A stretch of 64,000 nucleotides of DNA from Clusia tigrina. Its lineage: Eukaryota > Arthropoda > Insecta > Diptera > Clusiidae. Below, piece by piece: positions 13,105 through 25,552 of this stretch. Made by a program: the position numbers and the translations under genes. The notes under the pieces are model-generated. The model was not told the DNA's origin. It searched no databases and saw only the letters and a list, made by a program, of their open reading frames with translations. Each line of letters starts with the position of its first letter. Position 1 is the first letter of the stretch. The stretch lies in the NCBI GenBank assembly GCA_920105625.2, contig OV050032.1, forward strand, positions 95,526,542 to 95,590,541. Direction: 5' to 3'.

Positions 13105-14672
13105 TTGCAACATACAAATGCTTGTAACTTTTTACTGGAGCGTCATAAAACCTTGAAATTTTGTAACAATGAAGTACTCGAGCATCTTGTCAATTTAAGT
13201 TATCGCTCAAAGCTATGCTACCCTAGAGTCCCAAATCAAACACTGATAAAACTTCAAACGCCCCTAACTTCTATACGGTACATCCTACACCTATCAAAGT
13301 TTGGAACATACAAATGCTTGTAACTTTTTACTGGAGCGTCATAAAACCTTGAAATTTTGTAACAATGAAGTACCCGAGTCTCTTGTCAATTTAAGCTATC
13401 GCTCAAAGCTATGCTAACCTAAAGTCCCAAATCAAACACTAATAAAACTTCAAATGGCTCTAACTTCTATACGGTACGTCCTACACCTATCAAAGTTTGC
13501 AACATACAAATGCTTGTAACTTTTTACTGGAGCGTCATAAAACCTTGAAATTTTGTAACAATAAAGTACTCGAGCCTCTTGTCAATTTAAGCTATCGCTC
13601 AAAACTATGCTACCCTAGAGTCCCAAATCAAACACTGATACAACTTCAAACGCCCCTAACTTCTTTACGGTACGTCCTACACCTATCAAAGTTTGCAAGA
13701 TACAAATGCTTGTAACTTTTTACTGGAGCGTCATAAAACCTTGAAGTTTTGTAACAATAAAGTACTCGAGCCTCTTGTCAATTTAGGCCATCGCTCAAAG
13801 CTATGCTACCCTTGAGTCCCAAATCAAACACTGATAAAACATCAAATGGCCATAACTTCTATACGGTACGTCTTACACCTATCAAAGTTTGCAACATACA
13901 AATGCTTGTAACTTTTTACTGGAGCGTCATAAACCCTTGAAATTTTGTAACAATGAAGTACTCGAGCATCTTGTCAATTTAAGTTATCGCTCAAAGCTAT
14001 GCTACCCTAGAGTCCCAAATCAAACACTGATAAAACTTCAAACGCCCCTAACTTCTATACGGTACATCCTACACCTATCAAAGTTTGCAACATACAAATG
14101 CTTGTAACTTTTTACTGGAGCGTCATAAAACCTTGACATTTTGTAACAATGAAGTACCCGAGTCTCTTGTCAATTTAAGCTATCGCTCAAAGCTATGCTA
14201 CCCTAGAGTCCCAAATCAAACACTGATAAAACTTCAAATGGCTCTAACTTCTATACGGTACGTCCTACACCTATCAAAGTTTGCAACATACAAATGCTTG
14301 TAACTTTTTACTGGAGCGTCATAAAACCTTGAAATTTTGTAACAATAAAGTACTCGAGCCTCTTGTCAATTTAAGCTATCGCTCAAAACTATTCTACCCT
14401 AGAGTCCCAAATCAAACACTGATACATCTTCAAACGCCCCTAACTTCTTTACGGTACGTACTACACCTATCAAAGTTTGCAACATACAAATGCTTGTAAC
14501 TTATTACTGGAGCGTCATAAAACCTTGAAGTTTTGTAACAATAAAGTACTCGAGCCTCTTGTCAATTTAAGCCATCGCTCAAAGCTATGCTACCCTTGAG
14601 TCCCAAATCAAACACAGATAAAACTTCAAACGCACCTAACTTCTATACGGTACGTCCTACACCTATCAAAAT
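13105..14672. repeat. 8-monomer unit (1568 bp), copy 4, altered last monomer
   Basis: The first half (13105-13888) and the first three monomers of the second half (13889-14476) match the earlier copies. The last monomer (14477) begins as expected with CTTATTACTGG and GAAGTTTTG but continues with GCCATCGC, CCCTTGAG and ACGCACC. It is a hybrid marking the end of amplification. A private AAACCCTTG occurs near 13931. Confidence 0.86.
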
Positions 14673-15064
14673 TTGCAACATACAAATGCTTGTAACTTTT
14701 TACTGGAGCGTCATAAAACCTTGAAATTTTGTAACAATAAAGTACTCGAGCCTCTTGTCAATTTAAGCCATCGCTCAAAGCTATGCTACCCTAGAGTCCC
14801 AAATCAAGCACTGATAAAACTTCAAATGGCCCTAACTTCTTTACGGTACGTCCTACACCTATCAAAGTTTGCAACATACAAATGCTTGTAACTTTTTACT
14901 GGAGCGTCATAGAACCTTGAAATTTTGTAACAATAAAGTACTCGAGCCGCTTGTCAATTTAAGCTATCGCTCAAAACTATGCTACCCTAGAGTCCCAAAT
15001 CAAACACTGATAAAACTTCAAATAGCCCTAACTTCTATACGGTACGTCCTACACCTATCAAAGT
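14477..15064. repeat. 3-monomer block, first copy (980-bp spacing)
   Basis: Three monomers share, in order, ACGCACCTAAC with CAAAATTTGC, CTAGAG with the ATGGCCC/TTCTTT class, and CATAGAACC with GAGCCGC and AATAGCCC. The same series returns at 15457. The fourth monomers (15065, 16045) no longer match. Confidence 0.83.
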
Positions 15065-15456
15065 TTGCAACATACAAATGCTTGTAACTTTTTACTGGAG
15101 CGTCATAAAACCTTGAAGTTTTGTAACAATAAAGTACTCGAGCATCTTGTCAATTTAAGTTATCGCTCAAAGCTATGCTGCCCTAGAGTCCCAAATCAAA
15201 CACTGATAAAACTTCAAATGGCCCTAACTTCTATACGGTACGTCCTACACCTATCAAAGTTTGCAACATACAAATGCTTGTAGCTTTTTACTGGAGCGTC
15301 ATAAAACCTTGAAATTTTGTGACAATAAAGTACTCGAGCCTCTTGTCAATTTAAGCTATCGCTCAAAACTATGCTACCCTAGAGTCCCAAATCAAACACT
15401 GATACAACTTCAAACGCCCCTAACTTCTTTACGGTACGTCCTACACCTATCAAAGT

Positions 15457-16044
15457 TTGCAACATAAAAATGCTTGTAACTTATTACTGCAGCGTCATAA
15501 AACCTTGAAGTTTTGTAACAATTAAGTACTCGAGCCTCTTGTCAATTTAAGCCATCGCTCAAAGCTATGCTACCCTTGAGTCCTAAATCAAACACTGATA
15601 AAACTTCAAACGCACCTAACTTCTATACGGTACGTCCTACACCTATCAAAATTTGCAACATACAAATGCTTGTAACTTTTTACTGGAGCGTCATAGAACC
15701 TTGAAATTTGGTAACAATAAAGTACTCGAGCCTCTTGTCAATTTAAGCCATCGCTCAAAGCTATGCTACCCTAGAGTCCCAAATCAAACACTGATAAAAC
15801 TTCAAATGGCCCTAACTTCTTTACGGTACGTCCTACACCTATCAAAGTTTGCAACATACAAATGCTTGTAACTTTTTACTGGAGCGTCATAGAACCTTGA
15901 AATTTTGTAACAATAAAGTATTCGAGCCGCTTGTCAATTTAAGCTATCGCTCAAAACTATGCTACCCTAGAGTCCCAAATCAAACACTGATAAAACTTCA
16001 AATAGCCCTAACTTCTATACGGTACGTCCTACACCTATCAAAGT
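15457..16044. repeat. 3-monomer block, second copy (980-bp spacing)
   Basis: Second copy of the series at 14477. Private changes have accumulated: ACTGCAGCG, CAATTAAG, GAGTCCTAAATC, AATTTGG and ATTCGAGCC. It is therefore not among the youngest duplications in the window. Confidence 0.83.
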
Positions 16045-16240
16045 TTGCAACATACAAATGCTTGTAACTTTTTACTGGAGCGTCATAAAACCTTGAAATT
16101 TTGTAACAATAAAGTACTCGAGCCTCTTGTCAATTTAAGCCATCGCTCAAAGCTATGCTACCCTTGAGTCCCAAATCAAACACTGATAAAACTTCAAACG
16201 CCCCTAACTTCTTTACGGTACGTCCTACACCTATCAAAGT

Positions 16241-17416
16241 TTGCAACATACAAATGCTTGTAACTTTTTACTGGAGCGTCATAAAACCTTGAAGTTTTGT
16301 AACAATAAAGCACTCGAGCCTCTTGTCAATTTAAGCCATCGCTCAAAGCTATGCTACCCTTGAGTTCCAAATCAAACACTGATAAAACTTCAAACGCCCC
16401 TATCTTCTATACGGTACGTCCTACACCTATCAAAGATTGCAACATACAAATGCTTGTAACTTTTTACTGGAGCGTCATAAAACCTTGAAATTTTGTAACA
16501 ATAAAGTACTCGATCCTCTTGTCAATTTAAGCCATCGCTCAAAGCTATGCTACCCTTGAGTCCCAAATCAAACACTGATAAAACTTCAAATGGCCCTAAC
16601 TTCTATACGGTACGTCCTACACCAATCAAAGTTTGCAACATACAAATGCTTGTAACTTTTTACTGGAGCGTCATAAAACCTTGAAATTTTGTAACAATAA
16701 AGTACTCGAGCCTCTTGTCAATTTAAGCCATCGCTCAAAGCTATGCTACCCTTGAGTCTCAAATCAAAAACTGATAAAACTTCAAATGGCCCTAGCTTCT
16801 ATACGGTACGTCCTACACCTATCAAAGTTTACAACATACAAATACTTGTAACTTTTTACTGGAGCGTCATAAAACCTTGAAATTTTGTAACAATAAAGTA
16901 CCCGAGCCTCTTGTCAATTTAAGCTATCACTCAAAGCTATGCTACCCTAGAGTCCCAAATCAAAAACTGATAAAATTTCAAACTCCCCCAACTTCTTTAC
17001 GGTACGTCCTACACCTATCAAAGTTTGCAACATACAAATGCTTGTAACTTTTTACTGGAGCGTCATAAAACCTTGAAATTTTGTAACAATAAAGTACTCG
17101 AGCCTCTTGTCAATTTAAGCCATCGCTCAAAGCTATGCTACCCTAGAGTCCCAAATCAAACACTGATAAAACTTTAAACGCCCCTAACTTCTATACGGTA
17201 CGTCCTACACCTATCAAAGTTTGCAACATACAAATGCTTGTAACTTTTTACTGGAGCGTCATAAAACCTTGAAATTTTGTAACAATAAAGTCCTCGAGCA
17301 TCTTGTCAATTTAAGTTATCGCTCAAAGCTATGCTACCCTAAAATCCCAAATCAAACACTGATAAAACTTCAATCGCCCCTAACTTCTTTACGGTACGTC
17401 CTACACCTATCAAAGT
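16241..17416. repeat. Six-monomer segment repeated from 3893-5068
   Basis: The order AAGCACTCGAG with AAAGATTG, ACACCAATC, GTTTACAAC, TATCACTC, TTTAAACG and CCTAAAATCCC matches 3893-5068 at a spacing of 12,348 bp (63 x 196). Private changes include CGATCCTC, CCTAGCTTC and AAAATTTC. After 17416 the order departs from the long repeat: the ACCGTCGAG monomer does not follow. Confidence 0.86.
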
Positions 17417-18004
17417 TTGCAACATACAAATGCTTGTAACTTTTTACTGGAGCGTCATAAAACCTTGAAATTTTGTAACAATAAAGTACTCGAGCATCTT
17501 GTCAATTTAAGTTATCGCTCAAAGCTATGCTACCATTGAGTCCCAAATCAAACACTGATAAAACTTCAAATGTCAATAACTTCTATACGGTACGTCCTAC
17601 ACCTATCAAAGTTTGCAACATACAAATGCTTGTATCTTTTTACTGGAGCGTCATAAAACCTTGAAATTTTGTAACAATAAAGTATTCGAGCCTCTTGTCA
17701 ATTTAAGCTATCGCTCAAAGCTATGCTATCCTTGAGTCCCAAATCAAACACTGATAAAACTTCAAACGCCCCTGACTTCTATACGGTACGGCCTACACCT
17801 ATCAAAGTTTGCAACATACAAATGCTTGTAACTTTTTACTGGAGCGTCATAAAACCTTGAAATTTTGCAACAATAAAGTACTCGAGCCTCTTGTCAATTT
17901 AAGCCATTGCTCAAAGCTATGCTACCCTAGAGTCCCAAATCAAACACTGATAAAACTTCAAATGGCCCTAACTTCTATACGGTACGTCCTACACCAATCA
18001 AAGT

Positions 18005-18202
18005 TTGCAACATACAAATGCTTGTAACTTTTTACTGGAGCGTCATAAAACCTTGAAATTTTGTAACAATAAAGTACTCGAGCCTCTTTTGTCAATTTAA
18101 GCCATCGCTCAAAGCTATGCTATCCTTGAGTCCCAAATCAAACACTGATAAAACTTCAAACGCCCTTAACTTCTATACGGTACGTCCTACACCTATCAAA
18201 GT
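18005..18202 (+). repeat. 198-bp monomer with a 2-bp insertion
   Basis: Reads CCTCTTTTGTCAA where others read CCTCTTGTCAA (near 18084-18092), adding TT. It is the only monomer in the window longer by two bases. It also carries TATCCTTGAG, shared with the monomer at 17613. Confidence 0.92.
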
Positions 18203-18398
18203 TTGCAACATACAAATGCTTGTAACTTTTTACTGGAGCGTCATAAAACCTTGAAATTTTGTAACAATAAAGTACTCGAGCCTCTTGTCAATTTAAGCCA
18301 TCGCTCAAAGCTATGCTACCCTAGAGTCCCAAATCAAACACTGATAAAACTTCAAACGCCCCTAACTTTTTTACGGTACGTCCTACACATATCAAAGT

Positions 18399-18723
18399 TT
18401 GCAACATTCAAATGCTTGTAACTTTTTACTGGAGCGTCATAAAACCTTGAAATTTTGTAAAAATAAAGTACCCGAGCATCTTGTCAATTTAAGTTATCGC
18501 TCAAAGCTATGCTACCATTGAGTCCCATATCAAACACTGATAAAACTTCAAATGGCAATAACTTCTATACGGTACGTCCTACACCTATCAAAGTTTGCAA
18601 CATACAAATGCTTGTAACTTTTTACTGGAGCGTCATAAAACCTTGAAATTTTGTAACAATAAAGTACTCGAGCATCTTGTCAATTTAAGTTATCTTTACG
18701 GTATGTCCTACACACATCAAAGT
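18399..18723. repeat. First copy of a 325-bp duplication
   Basis: A full monomer marked by GAGTCCCATATC and GGCAATAAC is followed by a shortened 129-bp monomer. The CCCATATC variant, otherwise not seen, recurs in the monomer at 18724, exactly 325 bp later. This links the two monomers as a local duplication. Confidence 0.8.
18595..18723 (+). repeat. 129-bp truncated, hybrid monomer
   Basis: It starts as a GCATC/GTTATC-class monomer and jumps from AAGTTATC directly to TTTACGGTATGTCC, losing 67 bp of the central part. The right portion (GGTATGTCC, ACACACATC, CATTC) is of the class seen at 1541 and 18920. The fused piece is therefore a deletion joining two monomer classes, with only about 2 bp (TC) shared at the joint. 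The loss is close to one third of a monomer. Confidence 0.9.
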
Positions 18724-18919
18724 TTGCAACATTCAAATGCTTGTAACTTTTTACTGGAGCGTCATAAAACCTTGAAATTTTGTAACAATAAAGTACTCGA
18801 GCATCTTGTCAATTTAAGTTATCGCTCAAAGCTATGCTACCATTGAGTCCCATATCAAACACTGATAAAACTTCAAATGGCAATAACTTCTATACGGTAC
18901 GTCCTACACCTATCAAAGT
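18724..18919 (+). repeat. Second CCCATATC monomer (partner of 18399)
   Basis: Full 196-bp monomer with GCATC, GTTATC, CCATTGAG, CCCATATC and GGCAATAAC. It is the partner of 18399 in the 325-bp duplication and differs from it in having AACAATAAAGTACTCG where 18399 has AAAATAAAGTACCCG. Confidence 0.85.
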
Positions 18920-20291
18920 TTGCAACATACAAATGCTTGTAACTTTTTACTGGAGCGTCATAAAACCTTGAAATTTTGTAACAATGAAGTACTCGAGCCT
19001 CTTCTCAATTTAAGCCATCGCTCAAAGTTATGCTACCCTAGAGTCATAAATCAAACACTGATAAAACTTCAAACGCCCCTAACTTCTTTACGGTATGTCC
19101 TACACACATCAAAGTTTGCAACATTCCAATGCTTGTAACTTTTTACTGGAGCGTCATAAAACCTTGAAATTTTGTAACAATAAAGTACTCGAGCATCTTG
19201 TCAATTTAAGTTATCGCTCAAAGCTATGCTACCATTGAGTCCCAAATCAAACACTGATAAAACTTCAAATGGCAATAACTTCTATACGGTACGTCCTACA
19301 CCTATCAAAGTTTGCAACATACAAATACTTGTAACTTTTTACTGGAGCGTCTTAAAACCTTGAAATTTTGTAACAATAAAGTACTCGAGCCTCTCGTTAA
19401 TTTAAGCCATCGCTCAAAGCTATGCTACCCTTGAGTCCCAAATCAAACACTGATAAAACTTCAAACGCCCCTAACTTCTTTACGGTACGTCCTACACCTA
19501 TCAAAGTTTGCAACATACAAATGCTTGTAACTTTTTACTGGAGCGTCATAAAACCTTGAAATTTTGTAACAATAAAGTACTCGAGCCTCTTGTCAATTTA
19601 AGCCATCGCTCAAAGCTATGCTACCCTTGTGTCCCAAATCAAACACTGATAAAACTTCAAATGGCCCTAACTTCTATACGGTACGTCCTACACCTATCAA
19701 AGTTTGCAACATACAAATGCTTGTAACTTTTTACTGGAGCGTCATAAAACCTTGAAATTTTGTAACAATAAAGTACTCGAGCCTCTTGTCAATTTAAGCC
19801 ATCGCTCAAAGCTATGCTACCCTAGAGTCCCAAATCAAACACTGATAAAACTTCAAATGGCCCTAACTTCTATACGGTACGTCCTACACTTATCAAAGTT
19901 TGCAACATACAAATGCTTGTAACTTTTTACTGGAGCGTCATAAAACCTTGAAGTTTTGTAACAATAAAGTACTCGAGCCTCTTGTCAATTTAAGCCATCG
20001 CTCAAAGCTATGCTACCCTTGAGTCCCAAATCGAACACTGATAAGACTTCAAACGCCCCTAACTTCTATACAGTACGTCCTACAAATATCAAAATTTGCA
20101 ACATACAAATGCTTGTAACTTTTTACTGGAGCGTCATATAACATTGAAATCTTGTAACAATAAAGTACTCGAGCCTCTTGTCAATTTAAGCCATCGCTCA
20201 AAGCTATGCCACCCTTGAGTCCCAAATCAAACACTGATAAAGCTTCAAATGGCCCTAACTTCTATACGGTACGTCCTACACCTATCAAAGT

Positions 20292-20455
20292 TTGCAACAT
20301 ACAAATGCTTGTAACTTTTTACTGGAGGGTACTCGAGCCTCTTGTCAATTTAAGCCATCGCTCAAAGCTATGCTACCCTAGAGTCCCAAATCAAACACTG
20401 ATAAAACTTCAAATGGCCCTAACTTCTATACGGTACGTCCTACACTTATCAAAGT
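20292..20455 (+). repeat. 164-bp monomer with a 32-bp deletion
   Basis: Reads TTACTGGAGGGTACTCGAG (near 20320-20336): the right part of box A, from CGTCATAAAACC to the AATAAA word, is missing. One base at the joint differs from a simple deletion. This accident opens a frame of 90 codons from 20206 to 20478, which I do not regard as a gene. Confidence 0.9.
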
Positions 20456-23400
20456 TTGCAACATACAAATGCTTGTAACTTTTTACTGGAGCGTCATAAA
20501 ACCTTGAAGTTTTGTAACAATAAAGTACTCGAGCATCTTGTCAATTTAAGTTATCGTTCAAAGCTATGCTACCCTAGAGTCCCAAATCAAACACTGATAA
20601 AACTTCAAACGCCCCAAACTTCTTTACGGTACGTCCTACACCTATCTAAGTTTGCAACATACAAATGCTTGTAACTTTTTACTGGAGCGTCATAAAACCT
20701 TGAAATTTTGTAACAATAAAGTACTCGAGCCTCTTGTCAATTTAAGTTATCGCTCAAAGCTATGCTACCATTGAGTCCCAGATCAAACACTGATAAAACT
20801 TCAAATGGCAATAACTTCTATACGTTACGTCCTACACCAATCAAAGTTTGCAACATACACATGCTTGTAACTTTTTACTGGAGCGTCATAAAAGCTTGAA
20901 ATTTTGTAACAATAAAGTACTCGAGCCTCTTGTCAATTTAAGCCATCGCTCAAAGCTATGCTACCCTTGAGTCCCAAATCAAACACTGATAAAACTTCAA
21001 ACGCCCCTAACTTCTTTACGGTACGTCCTACACCTATCAAAGTTTGCAACATACAAATGCTTGTAACTTTTTACTGGAGCGTCATAAAACCTTGAAATTT
21101 TGTAACAATAAAGTACTCGAGCCTCTTGTCAATTGCAGCCATCGCTCAAAGCTATGCTACCCTTGAGTCCCAAATCAAACACTGATAAAACTTCAAACGC
21201 CCCTAACTTCTATACGGTACGTCCTACACCTATCAAAGTTTGCAACATACAAATGCTTGTAACTTTTTACTGGATCGTCATAAAACCTTGAAATTTGGTA
21301 ACAATAAAGTACTCGAGCCTCTTGTCAATTTAAGCCATCGCTCAAAGCTATGCTACCCTAGAGTCCCAAATCAAACACTGATAAAACTTCAAACGCCCCT
21401 AACTTCTTTACGGTACGTCCTACACATATCAAAATTTGCAACATTCAAATGCTTGTAACTTTTTACTGGAGCGTCATAAAACCTTGAAATTTTGTAACAA
21501 TAAAGTACTCGAGCATCTTGTCAATTTAAGTTATCGCTCAAAGCTATGCTACCCTTGAGTCACAAATCAAACACTGATAAAACTTCAAACGCCCCTAACT
21601 TCTATACGGTACGTCCTACACATATCAAAGTTTGCAACATTCAAATGCTTGTAACTTTTTACTAGAGCGTCATAAAACCTTGAAATTTTGTAACAATAAA
21701 GTACTCGAGCATCTTGTCAATTTAAGTTATCGCTCAAAGCTATGCTACCATTGAGTCCCAAATCAAACACTGATAAAACTTCAAATGGCAATAACTTCTC
21801 TACGGTACGTCCTACACCTATCAAAGTTTGCAACATACAAATGCTTGTATCTTTTTACTGGAGCGTCATAAAACCTTGAAATTTTGTAACAATAAAGTAC
21901 TCGAGCCTCTTGTCAATTAAAGCTATCGCTCAAAGCTATGCTACCCTTGAGTCCCAAATCAAACACTGATAAAACTTCAAACGCCCCTAACTTCTATACG
22001 GTACGTCCTACACCTATCAAAGTTTGCAACATACAAATGCTTGTAACTTTTTACTGGAGCGTCATAAAACCTTGAAATTTTGTAACAATAAAGTACTCGA
22101 GCCTCTTGTCAATTTAAGCGTTCGCTCAAAGCTATGCTACCCTAGAGTCCCAAATCAAACACTGATAAAACTTCAAATGGCCCCAACTTCTTTACGGTAC
22201 GTCCTACACCTATCAAAGTTTGCAACATACAAATGCTTGTAACTTTTTACTGGAGCGTCATAAAACCTTGAAATTTTGTAACAATGAAGTACTCGAGCCT
22301 CTTGTCAATTTAAGCCATCGCTCAAAGCTATGCTACCCTTGAGTCCCAAATCAAACACTGATAAAACTTCAAATGGCCCTAACTTCTATACGGTACGTCC
22401 TACACCTATCAAAGTTTGCAACATACAAATGCTTGTAACTTTTTACTGGAGCGTCATAAAACCTTGAAGTTTTGTAACAATAAAGTACTCGAGCATCTTG
22501 TCAAATTAAGTTATCGCTCAAAGCTATGCTACCCTAGAGTCCCAAATCAAACACTGATAAAACTTCAAACGCCCCTAACTTCTTTACGGTACGTCCTACA
22601 CCTATCTAAGTTTGCAACATACAAATGCTTGTAACTTTTTACTGGAGCGTCATAAAACCTTGAAATTTTGTAACAATAAAGTACTCGAGCATCTTGTCAA
22701 TTTAAGCCATCGCTCAAAGCTATGCTACCCTAGAGTCCCAAATCAAACACTGATAAAACTTCAAATGGCCCTAACTTCTATACGGTACGTCCTACACCAA
22801 TCAAAGTTTGCAACATACACATGCTTGTAACTTTTTACTGGAGCGTCATAAAACCTTGAAATTTTGTAACAATAAAGTACTCGAGCCTCTTGTCAATTTA
22901 AGCCATCGCTCAAAGCTATGCTACCCTTGAGTCCCAAATCAAACACTGATAAAACTTCAAACGCCCCTAACTTCTATACGGTACGTCCTACACCTATCAA
23001 AGTTTGCAACATACAAATGCTTGTAACTTTTTACTTGAGCGTCATAAAACCTTGAAATTTTGTAACAATAAAGTACTCGAGCCTCTTGTCAATTTAAGCC
23101 ATCGCTCAAAGCTATGCTACCCTAGAGTCCCAAATCAAACACTGATAAAACTTCAAACGCCCCTAACTTCTTTACGGTACGTCCTACATATATCAAAGTT
23201 TGCAACATTCAAATGCTTGTAACTTTTTACTGGAGCGTCATAAAACCTTGAAATTTTGTAACAATAAAGTACTCGAACATCTTGTCAATTTAAGTTATCG
23301 CTCAAAGCTATGCTACCATTGAGTCCCAGATCAAACACTGATAAAACTTCAAATGGCAATAACTTCTATACGGTACGTCCTACACCTATCAAAGTTTGCA

Positions 23401-25355
23401 ACATACAAATGCTTGTATCTTTTTACTGGAGCGTCATAAAACCTTGAAATTTTGTAACAATAAAGTACTCGAGCCTCTTGTCAATTTAAGCCATCGCTCA
23501 AAGCTATGCTACCCTAGAGTCCCAAATCAAACACTGATAAAACTTCAAACGCCCCTAACTTCAATACGGTACGTCCTACACCTATCAAAGTTTGCAACAT
23601 ACAAATGCTTGTAACTTTTTACTGGAGCGTCATAAAACCTTGAAATTTTGTAACAATAAAGTACTCGAGCATCTTGTCAATTTAAGTTATCGTTCAAAGC
23701 TATGCTACCCTAGAGTCCCAAATCAAACACTGATAAAACTTCAAACGCCCCTAACTTCTTTACGGTACGTGCTACACCTATCAAAGTTTCCAACATACAA
23801 ATGCTTGTAACTTTTCACTGGAGCGTCATAAAACCTTGAAGTTTTGTAACAATAAAGTACTCGAGCCTCTTGTCAATTTAAGCCATCGCTCAAAGCTATG
23901 CTACCCTAGAGTCCCAAATCAAACACGGATAAAACTTCAAACGCCCCTAACTTCTTTACGGTACGTCCTACACATATCAAAGTTTGCAACATTCAAATGC
24001 TTGTAACTTTTTACTGGAGCGTCATAAAACCTTGAAATTTTGTAACAATAAAGTACTCGAGCAACTTGTCAATTTAAGTTATCGCTCAAAGCTATGCTAC
24101 CATTGAGTCCCAAATCAAACACTGATAAAACTTCAAATGGCAATAACTTCTATACGGTACGTCCTACACCTATCATAGTTTGCAACATACAAATGCTTGT
24201 ATCTTTTTACTGGAGCGTCATAAAACCTTGAAATTTTGTAACAATAAAGTACTCGAGCCTCTTGTCAATTTAAGCTTTCGCTCAAAGCTATGCTCCCCTT
24301 AAGTCCCAAATCAAACACTGATAAAACTTCAAATGGCCTTAACTTCTGTACGGTACGTCCTACACCTATCAAAGTTTGCAACATACAAATGCTTGTAACT
24401 TTTTACTGGAGCGTCATAAAACCTTGAAATTTTGTAACAATAAAGTACTCGAGCCTCTTGTCAATTTAAGCCATCGCTCAAAGCTATGCTACCCTAGAGT
24501 CCCAAATCAAACACTGATAAAACTTCAATCGCCCCTAACTTCTATACGGTACATCCTACACTTATCAAAGTTTGCAACATTCAAATGCTTGTAATTTTTT
24601 ACTGGAGCGTCATAAAACCTTGAAATTTTGTAACAATGAAGTACTCGAGCCTCTTGTCAATTTAAGCCATCGCTCAAAGCTATGCTACCCTTGAGTCCCA
24701 AATCAAACACTGATAAAACTTCAAACGCCCCTAACTTCTTTACGGTACGTCCTACACCTATCAAAGTTTGCAACATACAAATGCTTGTAACTTTTTACTG
24801 GAGCGTCATAAAACCTTGAAATTTTGTAACAATAAAGTACTCGAGCCTCTTGTCAATTTAAGCCATCGCTCAAAGCTATGCTACCCTTGAGTCCCAAATC
24901 AAACACTGATAAAACTTCAAATGGCCCTAACTTCTATACGGTACTTCCTACACCTATCAAAGTTTGCAACATACAAATGCTTGTAACTTTTTACTGGATC
25001 GTCATAAAACCTTGAAATTTTGTAACAATAAAGTACTCGAGCCTCTTGTCAATTTAAGCCATCGCTCAAAGCTATGCTCCCCTTGAGTCCCAAATCAAAC
25101 ACTGATAAAACTTCAAACGCCCCTAACTTCTATACGATACGTCCTACACATATCAAAGTTTGCAACATTCAAATGCTTGTAACTTTTTACTGGCGCGTCA
25201 TAAAACCTTGAAATTTTGTAACAATGAAGTACTCGAGCCTCTTGTCAATTTAAGCCGTCGCTCAAAGCTATGCTACCCTTGAGTCCCAAATCAAACACTG
25301 ATAAAACTTCAAACGCCCCTAACTTCTTTACGGTACGTCCTACACCTATCAAAGG

Positions 25356-25552
25356 TTGCAAACATACAAATGCTTGTAACTTTTTACTGGAGCGTCATAA
25401 AACCTTGAAATTTTGTAACAATAAAGTACTCGAGCCTCTTGTCAATTTAAGCCATCGCTCAAAGCTATGCTACCCTTGAGTCCCAAATCAAACACTGATA
25501 AAACTTCAAATGGCCCTAACTTCTATACGGTACGTCCTACACCTATCAAAGA
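25356..25552 (+). repeat. 197-bp monomer with a 1-bp insertion
   Basis: Reads AAAGGTTGCAAACATAC, with one extra A in the start word and a G in place of T before it. This is the only insertion at this place in the window. Confidence 0.92.

Larger units (their letters stand above)
8989..14672. repeat. Long higher-order repeat, copy 3 (29 monomers, expanded)
   Basis: It starts at the CCTAAAATCCC monomer, so the two leading monomers of copies 1 and 2 are missing. Positions 8989-9968 match 4873-5852 at 4116 bp; 9969-12712 match 6245-8988 at 3724 bp. The copy is longer because the 784-bp half-units are amplified, at 10753, 11537, 12321, 13105 and 13889. Its last monomer (14477) is a hybrid that leads into a different order. 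Confidence 0.87.
170..17416. repeat. Array domain I: long nested higher-order repeats
   Basis: This domain is defined by monomers with linked variants such as CCTAAAATCCC, ACCGTCGAG, TTTCATTGG, AATAATGTAC and GAGTCATAAATC, recurring in fixed order. Corresponding monomers are 4312, 4116, 4704 or 3724 bp apart, all multiples of 196. The 195-bp subtype of domains III and IV is absent. No non-satellite sequence occurs. Confidence 0.9.

Noticed and set aside
3000..13790. Telomere-like TTTAGG word in AATTTAGGCCATC monomers
   Set aside because: A single base variant of AATTTAAGCC, once per monomer of one class, never in tandem.
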